Below are positions 38,487-46,165 of a DNA stretch of 64,000 nt, one piece after another. How positions within the stretch are numbered: the first letter of the stretch is position 1; every line of letters begins with the position of its first letter. Both the position numbers and the translations under genes were made by a program. The notes under the pieces are model-generated. The model had not been told where the DNA came from. It saw only the letters and a list, made by a program, of their open reading frames with translations, and did not search any database. The DNA comes from Mucilaginibacter sp. KACC 22063 (lineage in GTDB: Bacteria; Bacteroidota; Bacteroidia; Sphingobacteriales; Sphingobacteriaceae). The stretch covers positions 124,001-188,000 of the forward strand of contig NZ_CP117877.1 in assembly GCF_028736115.1 (NCBI RefSeq). Direction: 5' to 3'.

Positions 38487-38824
38487 TTGTCAATGATTAG
38501 CACAACTATTGCAGAATTTTGGGAGATTTTTGAAACGCTTGGAAAAGAAAAGCTTCAATCTGCCGGCATCTCTTATCAATTGATTTCCAATTTAGATGAC
38601 TACTATCTGGAGATGAAACTGCAAAGAAATGCGAATGACTATATTTTATCTTTTAGCACACACCATCTGGATTATAATGATGGCGTAGGGTTTATAAAGC
38701 AACGGATGGAAAGATAGATCGCAATAAAGTGGTTTTGCCGTTGACAAGCAGCCCCGAAGATAGATATGGTTACATAGAGCCGGAAATAAAAAGGCTTATT
38801 GAAGACATGATAAAATATTTGTAA
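38487..38824 (+). pseudogene. Hypothetical small protein broken by a one-base deletion
   Basis: Two overlapping frames appear to be one gene. From ATG 38487 the frame reads MSMISTTIAEFWEIFE to DYNDGVGFIKQ and stops at 38717. From about 38699 a second frame continues ATDGKIDRNKVVLPLTSSPEDRYGYIEPEIKRL and stops at 38824. Adding one A to the AAA run at about 38696 would join them as GFIKATDGK into about 112 residues. Either a recent mutation or a sequencing slip in a short A run. Family unknown; the acidic, Tyr-rich, compact protein could be a small immunity-like protein, but this is a guess. Confidence 0.6.
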
Positions 38825-38850
38825 GCCTGTATGATTCCTGCTTACCTAAA

Positions 38851-39426
38851 TCATATCTCGCTTGCCTTTCGCATCATGCTTAAGAATGCCGGTGTAATGC
38901 CTAAATAGCTGGCGATGTGTTTTTGAGCGATACGTTGCTCAAGCCCGGGATAACGTTTGCGGAATTCAAGATAGCGTTCTTCGGCCGTTTTAGAAAGATT
39001 AGATGTGATACGCTTTTGGTAAAGGTCAAAGCCATTTTGTATCAGGATGCGGAAGAAGCGCTCAAATTTCGGCACCTTCAAAAAAAGTTCTTCCAGCTTG
39101 GATAGCGAGGTGTAGTAAACCTCGCTGTCTTCCAGCGCCTGAATGGCATTTGATGAAGCTGCTTCTTTAAAAAAACTCACAATATCGCATACCCACCAGT
39201 TTTCGGGATAAAAGCCAATGTTATGTTCTTCGCCATTTTTATCGGTGTGTAGCATGCGGAGGCAACCGCGATTTACAAAATAAATATGCCGGTCAATTTC
39301 ACCAGGGTGCAGCAGCCATGTTCGCTTTTTTACTTGCTTTAGTTGAAACATGGCAAGCGCTTGCTCCTGTTCATGAGGGGCAAGCGCTATGTGCATGGCA
39401 AAATTGTTCAGTATAAGCTGGTGCAT
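38851..39426 (-). CDS. Crp/Fnr-family transcriptional regulator
   Basis: 191 residues. A cyclic-nucleotide-binding-type double-stranded beta-helix spans about 20-115 (LKQVKKRTWLLHPGEIDRHIYFVNRGCLRMLH). The C-terminal helix-turn-helix lies at about 150-190 (RIAQKHIASYLGITPAFLSMMRK). The Arg/Ser contacts of true cAMP sites are not evident, so the ligand is unknown. This is the Bacteroidota short Crp type that usually controls its neighbours; the DUF1330-like gene begins 16 bases upstream. Confidence 0.88.
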   Translation of the reverse strand: MHQLILNNFAMHIALAPHEQEQALAMFQLKQVKKRTWLLHPGEIDRHIYFVNRGCLRMLHTDKNGEEHNIGFYPENWWVCDIVSFFKEAASSNAIQALEDSEVYYTSLSKLEELFLKVPKFERFFRILIQNGFDLYQKRITSNLSKTAEERYLEFRKRYPGLEQRIAQKHIASYLGITPAFLSMMRKASEI

Positions 39427-39441
39427 GCACTAAGGTAATTA

Positions 39442-39795
39442 TTACAAGTCAAAGGGGCGCGTCATGTATAATTTCAGGTCTTTAAGAGCAGCCAGCCGCA
39501 GTGGTTCCGCAAATTCGCGGTATTCATCACTTTGCGCTACGGTTAAAAATGCTTCTGCGCTTGTATATTCTATCAAGGCAATGGCATCCCATTCTTCACC
39601 TTCGTCAGCTATCACACTGGCTAATACATTGCTTACCACATTTACTTTTGCCTCCAGGCCTAACATTTTCATCACCCTGTTAAAAGCGGGAATGTATTCT
39701 CCAAAGTAAAGACGGCGGTCGGCAAATTTAAGCATGTTCAGCATCAGCACCGGTCCTGTGCCTGGCACATTCTCCGGGATTGTTACTACTGTCAT
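39442..39795 (-). CDS. DUF1330-like dimeric alpha-beta barrel protein
   Basis: 117 residues. The order PVLMLNMLKFADRRLYFGEYIPAFNRVMKM then WDAIALIEYTSAEAFLTVAQSDEYRE is that of DUF1330/ABM-like ferredoxin-fold proteins. No catalytic residue can be assigned. It sits three bases after a SnoaL-like gene and 16 bases before a Crp regulator gene: a three-gene leftward operon. Confidence 0.75.
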   Translation of the reverse strand: MTVVTIPENVPGTGPVLMLNMLKFADRRLYFGEYIPAFNRVMKMLGLEAKVNVVSNVLASVIADEGEEWDAIALIEYTSAEAFLTVAQSDEYREFAEPLRLAALKDLKLYMTRPFDL

Positions 39796-39798
39796 ATT

Positions 39799-40155
39799 TT
39801 AAAAGAAGCCTACAATTCGGGTAATTCGGTTTTGTTCGTCAAACTCAAAATAATCCATTCCCTCTGCCGGATAGCCTTCGGGAAATATTGCCATCCAGCG
39901 GAACCGGCCGCTGCGGTGGTGGTTAACAGGTTGTTCCAATACCTTAAAGGTACGCGGACCCATTGTTTGATATGAACTGATAACGAGATTTGTTATAGCA
40001 TCACGTCCGGTGATCGTATCAGTTAGCTTATCGGTATATGTCCCTTCGGGCGACCAGCATTGGTCAATTTTTTCACGGATCTTATCACGTTCGGTCTCAT
40101 TCCATGCACTGGTATACATCAGAATGGTTTCTTCTATGCTTTTTGTGTTTTCCAT
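39799..40155 (-). CDS. SnoaL-like/NTF2-fold protein
   Basis: 118 residues with the NTF2-like cone fold signature: an N-terminal helix (SIEETILMYTSAWNETERDKIREKI), the WSPEGTYTDKLTDTITGRDAI segment typical of SnoaL-like polyketide cyclase relatives, and strands RFRWMAIFPEG and GMDYFEFDEQNRITRIVGFF. Small-ligand binding or isomerase-type function is possible. First gene of the SnoaL-DUF1330-Crp unit. Confidence 0.8.
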   Translation of the reverse strand: MENTKSIEETILMYTSAWNETERDKIREKIDQCWSPEGTYTDKLTDTITGRDAITNLVISSYQTMGPRTFKVLEQPVNHHRSGRFRWMAIFPEGYPAEGMDYFEFDEQNRITRIVGFF

Positions 40156-40280
40156 AACACAAAGGTCGCCGGGCCAGGTTGCAAAAAAGTTTAAGTAGTT
40201 GAAGATTTTAAAAAAGTGATCTGGAAAAAGCCAATTGATATTATGAGAATTAAAGCTAAAGAGATTACTGTTGCTTACAC

Positions 40281-40895
40281 CTATTGCTTATCTGGTTCAA
40301 GCTTTAAGTTGCGGAACTCCCCTGACGAAATGTGACCGGTCCAGAAGCCGATCTTTTGCCCTCTCGCTGATACCAGCGGCTTAATCATCAGGTCAGCTTT
40401 GGGTTGATCATTCACGAATACATTAATTTCATTGGGACTAACTACTATCTTAACCCTAAACCAATCATTTGGATCAGGTGCGTTCGCCAGCGGTTTTTCA
40501 TACTGGTTATGATAGGTTTTCCTTAAAAATGGCCAGTCGAATTGCGGTACCGCAATATATTGCACGGCATGGGCCTTACGTTCAGGGTCTTTCGCCTTGA
40601 AATTGAAAGGACGGAAATAAACAGCTTCATAGGTAGTGTCGTTCAATCCATGAAAAGCAATACCTACAAAACTTTCCTGGAAAACGTCCCTGCCTTTTAC
40701 TTCAAAGCTGATCGTTCCATAATTAAAGCTTTTATCGTTTAGCCACGCAAGGCCCGGGTTCTCATTTGCCGCTATTTTTATAACGCCATTTTCCTCGGTC
40801 GCTTTTCTATTGTAAGTAGTAAAACTGGTTTTGTTTTGCGCCAGTGCAACTGCAAACGCGACAGACAGTAAAAGCGTAATTGAAAAGATCTTCAT
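40281..40895 (-). CDS. Secreted concanavalin-like protein (DUF1080/LamG type)
   Basis: 204 residues. A signal peptide ends in ALAQNKT (about 20). The mature part has a jelly-roll pattern: GLAWLNDKSFNYGTISFEVKG, ESFVGIAFHGLNDTTYEAVYFRPFNF, DWFRVKIVVSPNEINVFVNDQP and GQKIGFWTGHISSGEFRNLKL. These are hallmarks of family-16-like glucanase or DUF1080 folds; no catalytic Glu pair is seen, so carbohydrate binding is more likely than hydrolysis. Isolated, with AT-rich DNA on both sides. Confidence 0.7.
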   Translation of the reverse strand: MKIFSITLLLSVAFAVALAQNKTSFTTYNRKATEENGVIKIAANENPGLAWLNDKSFNYGTISFEVKGRDVFQESFVGIAFHGLNDTTYEAVYFRPFNFKAKDPERKAHAVQYIAVPQFDWPFLRKTYHNQYEKPLANAPDPNDWFRVKIVVSPNEINVFVNDQPKADLMIKPLVSARGQKIGFWTGHISSGEFRNLKLEPDKQ

Positions 40896-40994
40896 GATAG
40901 ATAGGTTATTAGGATCTTCTTTTTAACGTATCCAGCGGGGATGTTATTATTAGAGTCCCGCTTGTAAAAAGAGCTATCCTGATTATAAAAATAA

Positions 40995-41036
40995 TCATTC
41001 CTTGATTTGCTTACAAGCTTCAGGGTTCGCATACAC
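40995..41036. repeat. Direct repeat, left copy, beside the DoxX/HxlR pair
   Basis: 31 bases (40995-41025) are identical to 41931-41961, starting TCATTCCTTGATTTGC and ending CTTCAGGG. Imperfect similarity continues to about 41036. The two copies are in the same orientation, 936 bases apart. Confidence 0.8.
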
Positions 41037-41085
41037 CAGCGCAGTCTGTTTGGCCGGCCTTCAGTAGCTGCCAGATAACAGACTT

Positions 41086-41475
41086 TTATACAACAGACCC
41101 GCTGCGCCTGCCCCAGGCAACGAAAACCGCGAGCAATAAAAAGAAGATATTAACACCGATGTTTTGGGCCTCACCTCTGGAAATATGAAAGATCATGGCC
41201 ACAATCATTAACGCTATAATTCCGTAAGCGGCCCAAACGGTCAATCCTGACCTGATACGCAGCGCCACTGGTAATACAATACCAAGCCCGCCTAACAGAT
41301 CAACGATGCCTGTAATTATAACCAGTTCAGGGTTTTCTTTGATCCAGGGAAACGGCAGGCCTTCAGGTTTAAAGAGTTTCATGGAGCCTACCCATAGCAA
41401 GATAATGGCTAAAACGCCCTGTGCTACCCACAGGAGGATGTTAATTGTTTTTGAAATTTTGCGTTGAGCTGTCAT
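41086..41475 (-). CDS. DoxX-family membrane protein
   Basis: 129 residues from the ATG at 41475 (MTAQRKISKTINILLW); 15 upstream codons look non-coding. Four membrane helices at about 12-30, 48-70, 74-95 and 100-120 in the DoxX pattern (KPEGLPFPWIKENPELVIITGIVDLLGGLGIVLP). DoxX-like proteins are associated with quinone or thiol redox functions. Divergent from an HxlR regulator, with the operator array 41513-41563 between. The pair is bracketed by 31-bp direct repeats. Confidence 0.8.
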   Translation of the reverse strand: MTAQRKISKTINILLWVAQGVLAIILLWVGSMKLFKPEGLPFPWIKENPELVIITGIVDLLGGLGIVLPVALRIRSGLTVWAAYGIIALMIVAMIFHISRGEAQNIGVNIFFLLLAVFVAWGRRSGSVV

Positions 41476-41512
41476 GAGTTTAAATTTTTTTGAGCAAAAA
41501 TATTTACATTCG

Positions 41513-41563
41513 CTATCCAATAGATAGTACTATCCATTTGGAAAGCACTATCCGTTGGGAAAG
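41513..41563. promoter_or_regulatory. Three tandem operator-like palindromes
   Basis: Three sites at about 18-base spacing: CTATCCAATAGATAG (41513-41527), CTATCCATTTGGAAAG (41530-41545) and CTATCCGTTGGGAAAG (41548-41563). The first is a near-perfect palindrome and the other two share the imperfect form CTATCC-N4-GGAAAG. They fill the gap between divergent doxX and hxlR, so autoregulation by the HxlR protein is likely. Confidence 0.6.
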
Positions 41564-41581
41564 TAACGCTAAACAAAAGCT

Positions 41582-41920
41582 ATGTTATCAAATGGTGGTT
41601 GCCCCAAAACCATGCTTTCCATTAAAGACGCGCTGGATGCCGTAGAAGGAAGATGGAAGCTGCTGATCTTATTTGCATTGGCCGAAAAGCCCAAAAGATT
41701 CAAGCAGATTGCAAAAGAAGTGCAGGGAATTACCGATAAAACCCTGTCTAAAGAGTTAAAAAGCCTTGAAGCCAATAAACTCGTCCTCAGAACGGTTTAC
41801 GATACCTTCCCACCAACCGTCGAATATGCTATAACATCACATGGTTTATCGCTTGAAAAGGTTTTAGATGAACTTCATTTCTGGGGTTTGGCACATCGCA
41901 AAGAAGTGATCGGTAAATAA
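41582..41920 (+). CDS. HxlR-family transcriptional regulator
   Basis: 112 residues, a winged-helix dimer of the HxlR/MarR-like family. DALDAVEGRWKLLILFALAEKP then FKQIAKEVQGITDKTLSKELKSLEANKLVLR form the DNA-binding domain, followed by the wing PPTVEYAITSHG. Cys7 (NGGCPKT) is at the position used for redox sensing in YodB/QorR-type members. It probably controls the divergent doxX through the palindromes at 41513-41563. Confidence 0.9.
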   Translation: MLSNGGCPKTMLSIKDALDAVEGRWKLLILFALAEKPKRFKQIAKEVQGITDKTLSKELKSLEANKLVLRTVYDTFPPTVEYAITSHGLSLEKVLDELHFWGLAHRKEVIGK

Positions 41921-41930
41921 GTAATCTGAT

Positions 41931-41973
41931 TCATTCCTTGATTTGCTTACAAGCTTCAGGGATTTGCATACAT
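41931..41973. repeat. Direct repeat, right copy, beside the DoxX/HxlR pair
   Basis: Identical over 31 bases (41931-41961) to the copy at 40995, same orientation, then diverging. It lies between the hxlR stop and the aldo/keto reductase start. Confidence 0.8.
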
Positions 41974-42004
41974 GCGCGCGACTAGGCTTCCCGACCTTTG
42001 GATT

Positions 42005-43009
42005 ATGGAAATAAAACAGATTGCGCTGGGCAGCCAGGGATTGGTTGTACCGGTAATAGGGTTGGGCTGTATGGGCATGACGGGTTTTGAAGAAGGACAT
42101 GTATATGGCCCCTCAGATGAGCAGGAAGCCATTGCGACTATTCACCGTTCGCTTGAGTTAGGTGGTAATTTTTTGGATACTGCAGATTTATACGGACCGC
42201 TGAAAAATGAGCAGCTGATTGCCAAAGCCATCAGCGGTAAACGCGATCAGTACATTTTAGCTACCAAGTTTGGATGGGAAATTGATGATAACAACAAAGT
42301 GACCTGGGCCATCAATGGTAAAAAGGACTATGTTAAGAAATCTATTGAGCGTTCGCTCAAAAACCTGAATACGGATTACATTGATCTGTATTATATGCAC
42401 CGCCTTGATAAAAATACGCCAATTGAAGAAACGGTTGGCGCAATGGCCGAACTGGTAAAAGAAGGTAAAGTGGGTTATATCGGACTGTCGGAAGTTTCGT
42501 CTGAAACGGTTAAACGGGCGCATGCTGTGCATCCAGTTACCGCTGTACAAAGCGAGTACTCTTTATTTGAGCGAACTGTAGAAGAACGCGGTGTATTAGC
42601 AACATTAAAGGAACTGGGGATTGGCTTTGTAGCTTACTCGCCATTGGGCCGCGGATTTTTGTCGGGACAGATCAAAAGTAGTGACGACCTGCCGGAGAAT
42701 GATTTCCGCAGGGGAATTCCGCGTTTTCAGGGCGAAATGTTTAATAAGAATATTGAATTGGTTAAGGCAATTGAAGCTATGGCTGAAGAAAAGAACGTAA
42801 CATCATCGCAGCTGGCTTTAGCATGGATCATCAGTAAGGGTATTGTACCTATCCCCGGAACCAAACGCAGAAAATATCTGGAGCAAAACATTGCGGCAAC
42901 CAGCATTGAGCTGACTAAGGCTGATCTGTCGCAGTTGGAAAGCATTGTTCCTTTAGGTACAGATACCGGCGCGCCTTATGATGAGTTTAGTATGGGCTTA
43001 ATTGATTAA
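42005..43009 (+). CDS. Aldo/keto reductase
   Basis: 334 residues from the ATG at 42005 ([15 protein letters not shown]); the in-frame ATG 33 bases earlier lies in the repeat tail and is not preferred. NADPH-dependent reductase of carbonyls, (beta/alpha)8 barrel. Catalytic Asp and Tyr in [11 protein letters not shown] (about 54), Lys in ILATKFGWE, His in [10 protein letters not shown]. Cofactor segment [17 protein letters not shown] near 270. Three bases after its stop the frame of an AraC regulator begins. Confidence 0.92.
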   Translation: MEIKQIALGSQGLVVPVIGLGCMGMTGFEEGHVYGPSDEQEAIATIHRSLELGGNFLDTADLYGPLKNEQLIAKAISGKRDQYILATKFGWEIDDNNKVTWAINGKKDYVKKSIERSLKNLNTDYIDLYYMHRLDKNTPIEETVGAMAELVKEGKVGYIGLSEVSSETVKRAHAVHPVTAVQSEYSLFERTVEERGVLATLKELGIGFVAYSPLGRGFLSGQIKSSDDLPENDFRRGIPRFQGEMFNKNIELVKAIEAMAEEKNVTSSQLALAWIISKGIVPIPGTKRRKYLEQNIAATSIELTKADLSQLESIVPLGTDTGAPYDEFSMGLID

Positions 43010-43017
43010 ATTTGATT

Positions 43018-43905
43018 ATGAACGCCATTAACTCAATATCCGAATTTCATCGTTTACTGTCGTTACCGGAGCCCCGCCATCCGCTGGTGAGCGTGATTAA
43101 CCTGGCAGAATCTGTTTTCTTAGAAGATGAGATCTGGAAAGGTTTTGTTAACCGCTTCTATTGCGTAGCGCTGAAACGCGAAGCTAAGGGCAAGATCAGG
43201 TACGGGCAACGGCATTACGATTATGATAAAGGGGTATTGAGTTTTACGGCACCTAACCAGGTGCATCAACTGGACCTGCATAACATGGAATGCGGGTCTG
43301 GTTATCTCCTGATTTTTCACCCGGATTTTCTGTTGCAGCATCCGCTGGCGAACACCATTCATCAGTATGGTTTTTTCGATTACGCGGTTAACGAAGCGTT
43401 GCACCTGTCGGCTGAGGAAGAAGAAGACCTGATCACTATAATGCATAAAATTGATAAGGAGTGCCAGCATATTGATAAGTACACGCAAGAGATCATCCTG
43501 ACCCACATTGAGAGCCTGCTGAAATACAGCAACCGTTTTTATGAGCGGCAGTTTTTGACCCGCAAAAACAATAATTCGGCATTGCTGACAAGGTTTGAGC
43601 AGTTGATAGATGATTACTTTAAGCGCGAGATACAGGGTTTACTGACGGTACAATACATTGCTGCGCAAATGAACCTGTCGCCAAACTACCTGAGTGACCT
43701 GCTGCGGATCCATACCGGGCAAAACACACAGCAGCACATCCACGAAAAATTGATCGCAAAAGCCAAAGAGAAGTTATCTACAACTAATCTGTCGGTTAGT
43801 GAGATTGCTTATGCGCTGGGCTTTGAGCATGCACAATCATTCAGTACGCTTTTTAAAAAGAAGACTAATTTATCTCCGCTTGAATTTAGGCAGGCTTTTA
43901 ATTAA
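43018..43905 (+). CDS. AraC-family transcriptional regulator
   Basis: 295 residues from the ATG at 43018. An N-terminal cupin-like sensing region (about 40-110: KGVLSFTAPNQVHQLDLHNMECGSGYLLIFHPDFLL) and the C-terminal double helix-turn-helix (about 195-295: LTVQYIAAQMNLSPNYLSDLLRIHTG and LSVSEIAYALGFEHAQSFSTLFKKKTNLSPLEFR). It starts nine bases after the aldo/keto reductase stop and may control it. Confidence 0.93.
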   Translation: MNAINSISEFHRLLSLPEPRHPLVSVINLAESVFLEDEIWKGFVNRFYCVALKREAKGKIRYGQRHYDYDKGVLSFTAPNQVHQLDLHNMECGSGYLLIFHPDFLLQHPLANTIHQYGFFDYAVNEALHLSAEEEEDLITIMHKIDKECQHIDKYTQEIILTHIESLLKYSNRFYERQFLTRKNNNSALLTRFEQLIDDYFKREIQGLLTVQYIAAQMNLSPNYLSDLLRIHTGQNTQQHIHEKLIAKAKEKLSTTNLSVSEIAYALGFEHAQSFSTLFKKKTNLSPLEFRQAFN

Positions 43906-43926
43906 ATTGTCAGAAAGCGCGATTCA

Positions 43927-44340
43927 TTAATCTGTGTCACATACCGTACGACAAACACTTGCTGTTCGTTCGTCTATTTGTTTACCGCTATTAAGTAACT
44001 CCAGCTCAATTTGCTTTTTCCCCCAATTATGCAAATGAGCGATGAAAGGTATCAATTCCTGTCCGGTCTCGCTAAGCGAATACTCCACTTTAGGAGGAAC
44101 TTCATGGTACATCTGCCGGACGATCAGTTTGTCCTGCTCCAACTCCCGTAAGGTCTGCGTAAGCATTTTGGTAGTAATGTCAGGAAGCGTCCGGGTTAAT
44201 TCCCCATAGCGAAGTACCTTTTTCATATCCAGGTACCATAAGATACGTGCCTTGTACTTTCCACCTATCCGCTTGAATGCATAATCCACAGCACACAGCT
44301 GAGTATTATTCGTCACAATTTGATCATTTTTCATTTCCAT
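43927..44340 (-). CDS. HxlR-family regulator, QorR-like
   Basis: 137 residues. Winged helix at about 20-95 (AFKRIGGKYKARILWYLD, RYGELTRTLPDITTKMLTQTLRELEQDKLIVRQ, PPKVEYSLSETG). Cys16 (NTQLCAVDY) sits where QorR, YodB and HypR have their sensing cysteine, and two more cysteines close the protein (CRTVC). It is divergent from a quinone-reductase-like gene with an exact 13-bp inverted repeat between them. That matches the QorR/qor pair of Corynebacterium, so thiol-reactive quinones are a plausible signal. Confidence 0.9.
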   Translation of the reverse strand: MEMKNDQIVTNNTQLCAVDYAFKRIGGKYKARILWYLDMKKVLRYGELTRTLPDITTKMLTQTLRELEQDKLIVRQMYHEVPPKVEYSLSETGQELIPFIAHLHNWGKKQIELELLNSGKQIDERTASVCRTVCDTD

Positions 44341-44373
44341 GAATTATGTAAAACGCTGGTAATTAACAATACA

Positions 44374-44404
44374 TACTTTTTAGTATATAAGATACTAAAA
44401 AGTA
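44374..44404. promoter_or_regulatory. Perfect 13-bp inverted-repeat operator
   Basis: TACTTTTTAGTAT and ATACTAAAAAGTA are exact inverted repeats separated by ATAAG, located 34 bases upstream of the HxlR ATG and 80 bases upstream of the oxidoreductase ATG. Its TACT...AGTA core resembles published YodB/CatR-type sites. Likely operator of the adjacent HxlR protein. Confidence 0.75.
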
Positions 44405-44483
44405 CATACTTGCCAAAAGTACCTATTTGTCCGACAATTGTATCATCATTAACAAGTCATTAATAAGCATAAAATAAATTATA

Positions 44484-45524
44484 ATGGAAGAGTTAGTAAA
44501 TATAAAAGATCCTACCAGTGGTGTAATGAAAGCAGTAAGGTTACATGAATTTGGCGGCCCGGAAGTACTACGCTACGAGGATGCACCAATGCCTACGCTT
44601 AAAACCGGAGAAGTCTTGGTAAAAGTTTATGCATCTGCCCTTAACCCGCCCGACTGGTATCTGCGCGATGGCTATCGTTCGCTGCCGCCAGAGTGGCAAC
44701 CCAAAGGTGAATTTCCAATGATTCTCGGCACGGATATATCAGGGGTTGTAGTTGAGGTTGCAGATGACGTAAAGGACTTTAAAGTGGGCGATGAAGTTTA
44801 TGCTATGGTCCGATTTTTCAGCATCGGAGAAAGTAAGGGATATGCTGAATATGTGAGCGTACCCATATCTGACCTTGCAATTAGACCTGCCGGTATTGAC
44901 CACGTACACGCTGCCGGAGCACCAATGTCGCTATTGACTGCCTGGCAATTTTTAGTGGAGGTTGGCCATAATCATCCAAACCCATTACAACCTTATCCGC
45001 ATGTTCCGGTGCCGTTAAAAGGCAAGACGGTATTGGTAAATGGCGCAGCAGGCGGCGTAGGGCACTTTGCAGTTCAGGTGGCCAGGCTTCACGGAGCTAA
45101 GGTAATTGGTGTAGCGGCCGGGCAACATGAAGCAATTTTACGAAACCTGGGTGCAGACGAATTCATTGACTATACGCAAACCTCTGCTGACGAAGTTGTA
45201 CGGAATATAGATTTGGTGGTAGATGCCATCGGCGGGGCATCGTCGGGCCGATTTTTAAAAACGTTAAAACGTGGGGGCGCATTGTTTCCGGTTTATCCTT
45301 TAGGTTTTGCAGATTATGATGAAGCAGAAAGACTCGGCATCACCGTATCCTCAGTACAGGTCCGCTCCAGCGGGGTACAACTTGCGCAACTGGCTAAATT
45401 GCTTAACGATGGAAGCATTAAAGTTCTTATAGACAGCACATTTCCATTGTCAGATGCTCGCAAAGCGCATGAACGTGCCGCTAAAGGTCATATTCAGGGA
45501 AAGATTGTACTTACCGTAGCCTAA
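44484..45524 (+). CDS. Zinc-independent MDR oxidoreductase, quinone-reductase-like
   Basis: 346 residues of the medium-chain dehydrogenase/reductase superfamily. KAVRLHEFGGPEVLRYED and GTDISGVVVEVADDVKDFKVGDEVYA are the substrate-domain signatures; NGAAGGVGHFAVQVARLHGAKVIG (about 195) is the NADPH-binding motif. No zinc-ligand cysteines, as in quinone oxidoreductases. The first 14 residues before MKAVRLHE are extra and the ATG at 44526 is an alternative start. Divergent from a QorR-like regulator; a SnoaL-like gene begins five bases after its stop. Confidence 0.92.
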   Translation: MEELVNIKDPTSGVMKAVRLHEFGGPEVLRYEDAPMPTLKTGEVLVKVYASALNPPDWYLRDGYRSLPPEWQPKGEFPMILGTDISGVVVEVADDVKDFKVGDEVYAMVRFFSIGESKGYAEYVSVPISDLAIRPAGIDHVHAAGAPMSLLTAWQFLVEVGHNHPNPLQPYPHVPVPLKGKTVLVNGAAGGVGHFAVQVARLHGAKVIGVAAGQHEAILRNLGADEFIDYTQTSADEVVRNIDLVVDAIGGASSGRFLKTLKRGGALFPVYPLGFADYDEAERLGITVSSVQVRSSGVQLAQLAKLLNDGSIKVLIDSTFPLSDARKAHERAAKGHIQGKIVLTVA

Positions 45525-45528
45525 AATC

Positions 45529-45966
45529 ATGAATACACAAGAATTATCAGATCGCCTGGAGCTTAGGGCATTGGTTGATCAGGTTTCTATACTGGCAGAT
45601 CAAAAGGATTTTTCTTCGCAGGTTCAGCAATTTACTGAAGATGCGACTACGGAGATCACCGTGGACGGAAAAATCATCATGAAGCTACAGGGGCGGCAAG
45701 CCATGGCCGAGGCGTTCAAAGAATTCAACAGTAATTTTGAAGTTGCTTTTCATCTCAACGGGCAGCATACAGTTTTAATAAAGAATAACGATGCTGAAGG
45801 TACGTTGTACAGTCAAATAACCATCATTAGTATTGAAAACGGAGTTAAGATAAAGTCGACTATCGGGGCTATTTATCATGATAATTATGCACGGGTAAAT
45901 GGCAAATGGTTATTAAGTGCAAGGCGGGGAAATTTTGTTTGGCAAGACAAAAAGGCTTTGGACTGA
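45529..45966 (+). CDS. SnoaL-like/NTF2-fold protein
   Basis: 145 residues, SnoaL-4 type: RLELRALVDQVSILADQKDFSSQVQQFTEDATTEI at the start, GRQAMAEAFKEFNSNFEVAFHLNGQHTV in the middle, and GAIYHDNYARVNGKWLLSARRGNFVW at the end. Translated nearly coupled to the oxidoreductase (five-base gap), suggesting it handles the same substrate or product. Confidence 0.85.
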   Translation: MNTQELSDRLELRALVDQVSILADQKDFSSQVQQFTEDATTEITVDGKIIMKLQGRQAMAEAFKEFNSNFEVAFHLNGQHTVLIKNNDAEGTLYSQITIISIENGVKIKSTIGAIYHDNYARVNGKWLLSARRGNFVWQDKKALD

Positions 45967-46003
45967 TGTTCCTGGATGAAAGCGGCCGATTCAATAGGAA
46001 AAC

Positions 46004-46100
46004 AAAATAATGCTGCAACATATTTAAATTTGAGAAACGTATAGCAAGCATTGCAATACGCCGACCAATTATCAATTTAAATATGTTGCAGCATTATTTT
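46004..46100. repeat. 97-bp element with perfect 27-bp inverted ends
   Basis: Arms 46004-46030 and 46074-46100 are exact reverse complements (AAAATAATGCTGCAACATAT at the left end), around a 43-base centre that includes GCAA-GCA-TTGC. It lies between two convergent genes. It could be a miniature inverted-repeat element or a long bidirectional terminator; the stem is much longer than any other terminator here. Confidence 0.75.
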
Positions 46101-46165
46101 ACTCATTAAAAATTATCAGCAGGATGCTTCTTTGATCAAGTCCCGTATCAACCTTTTTCACTAAA

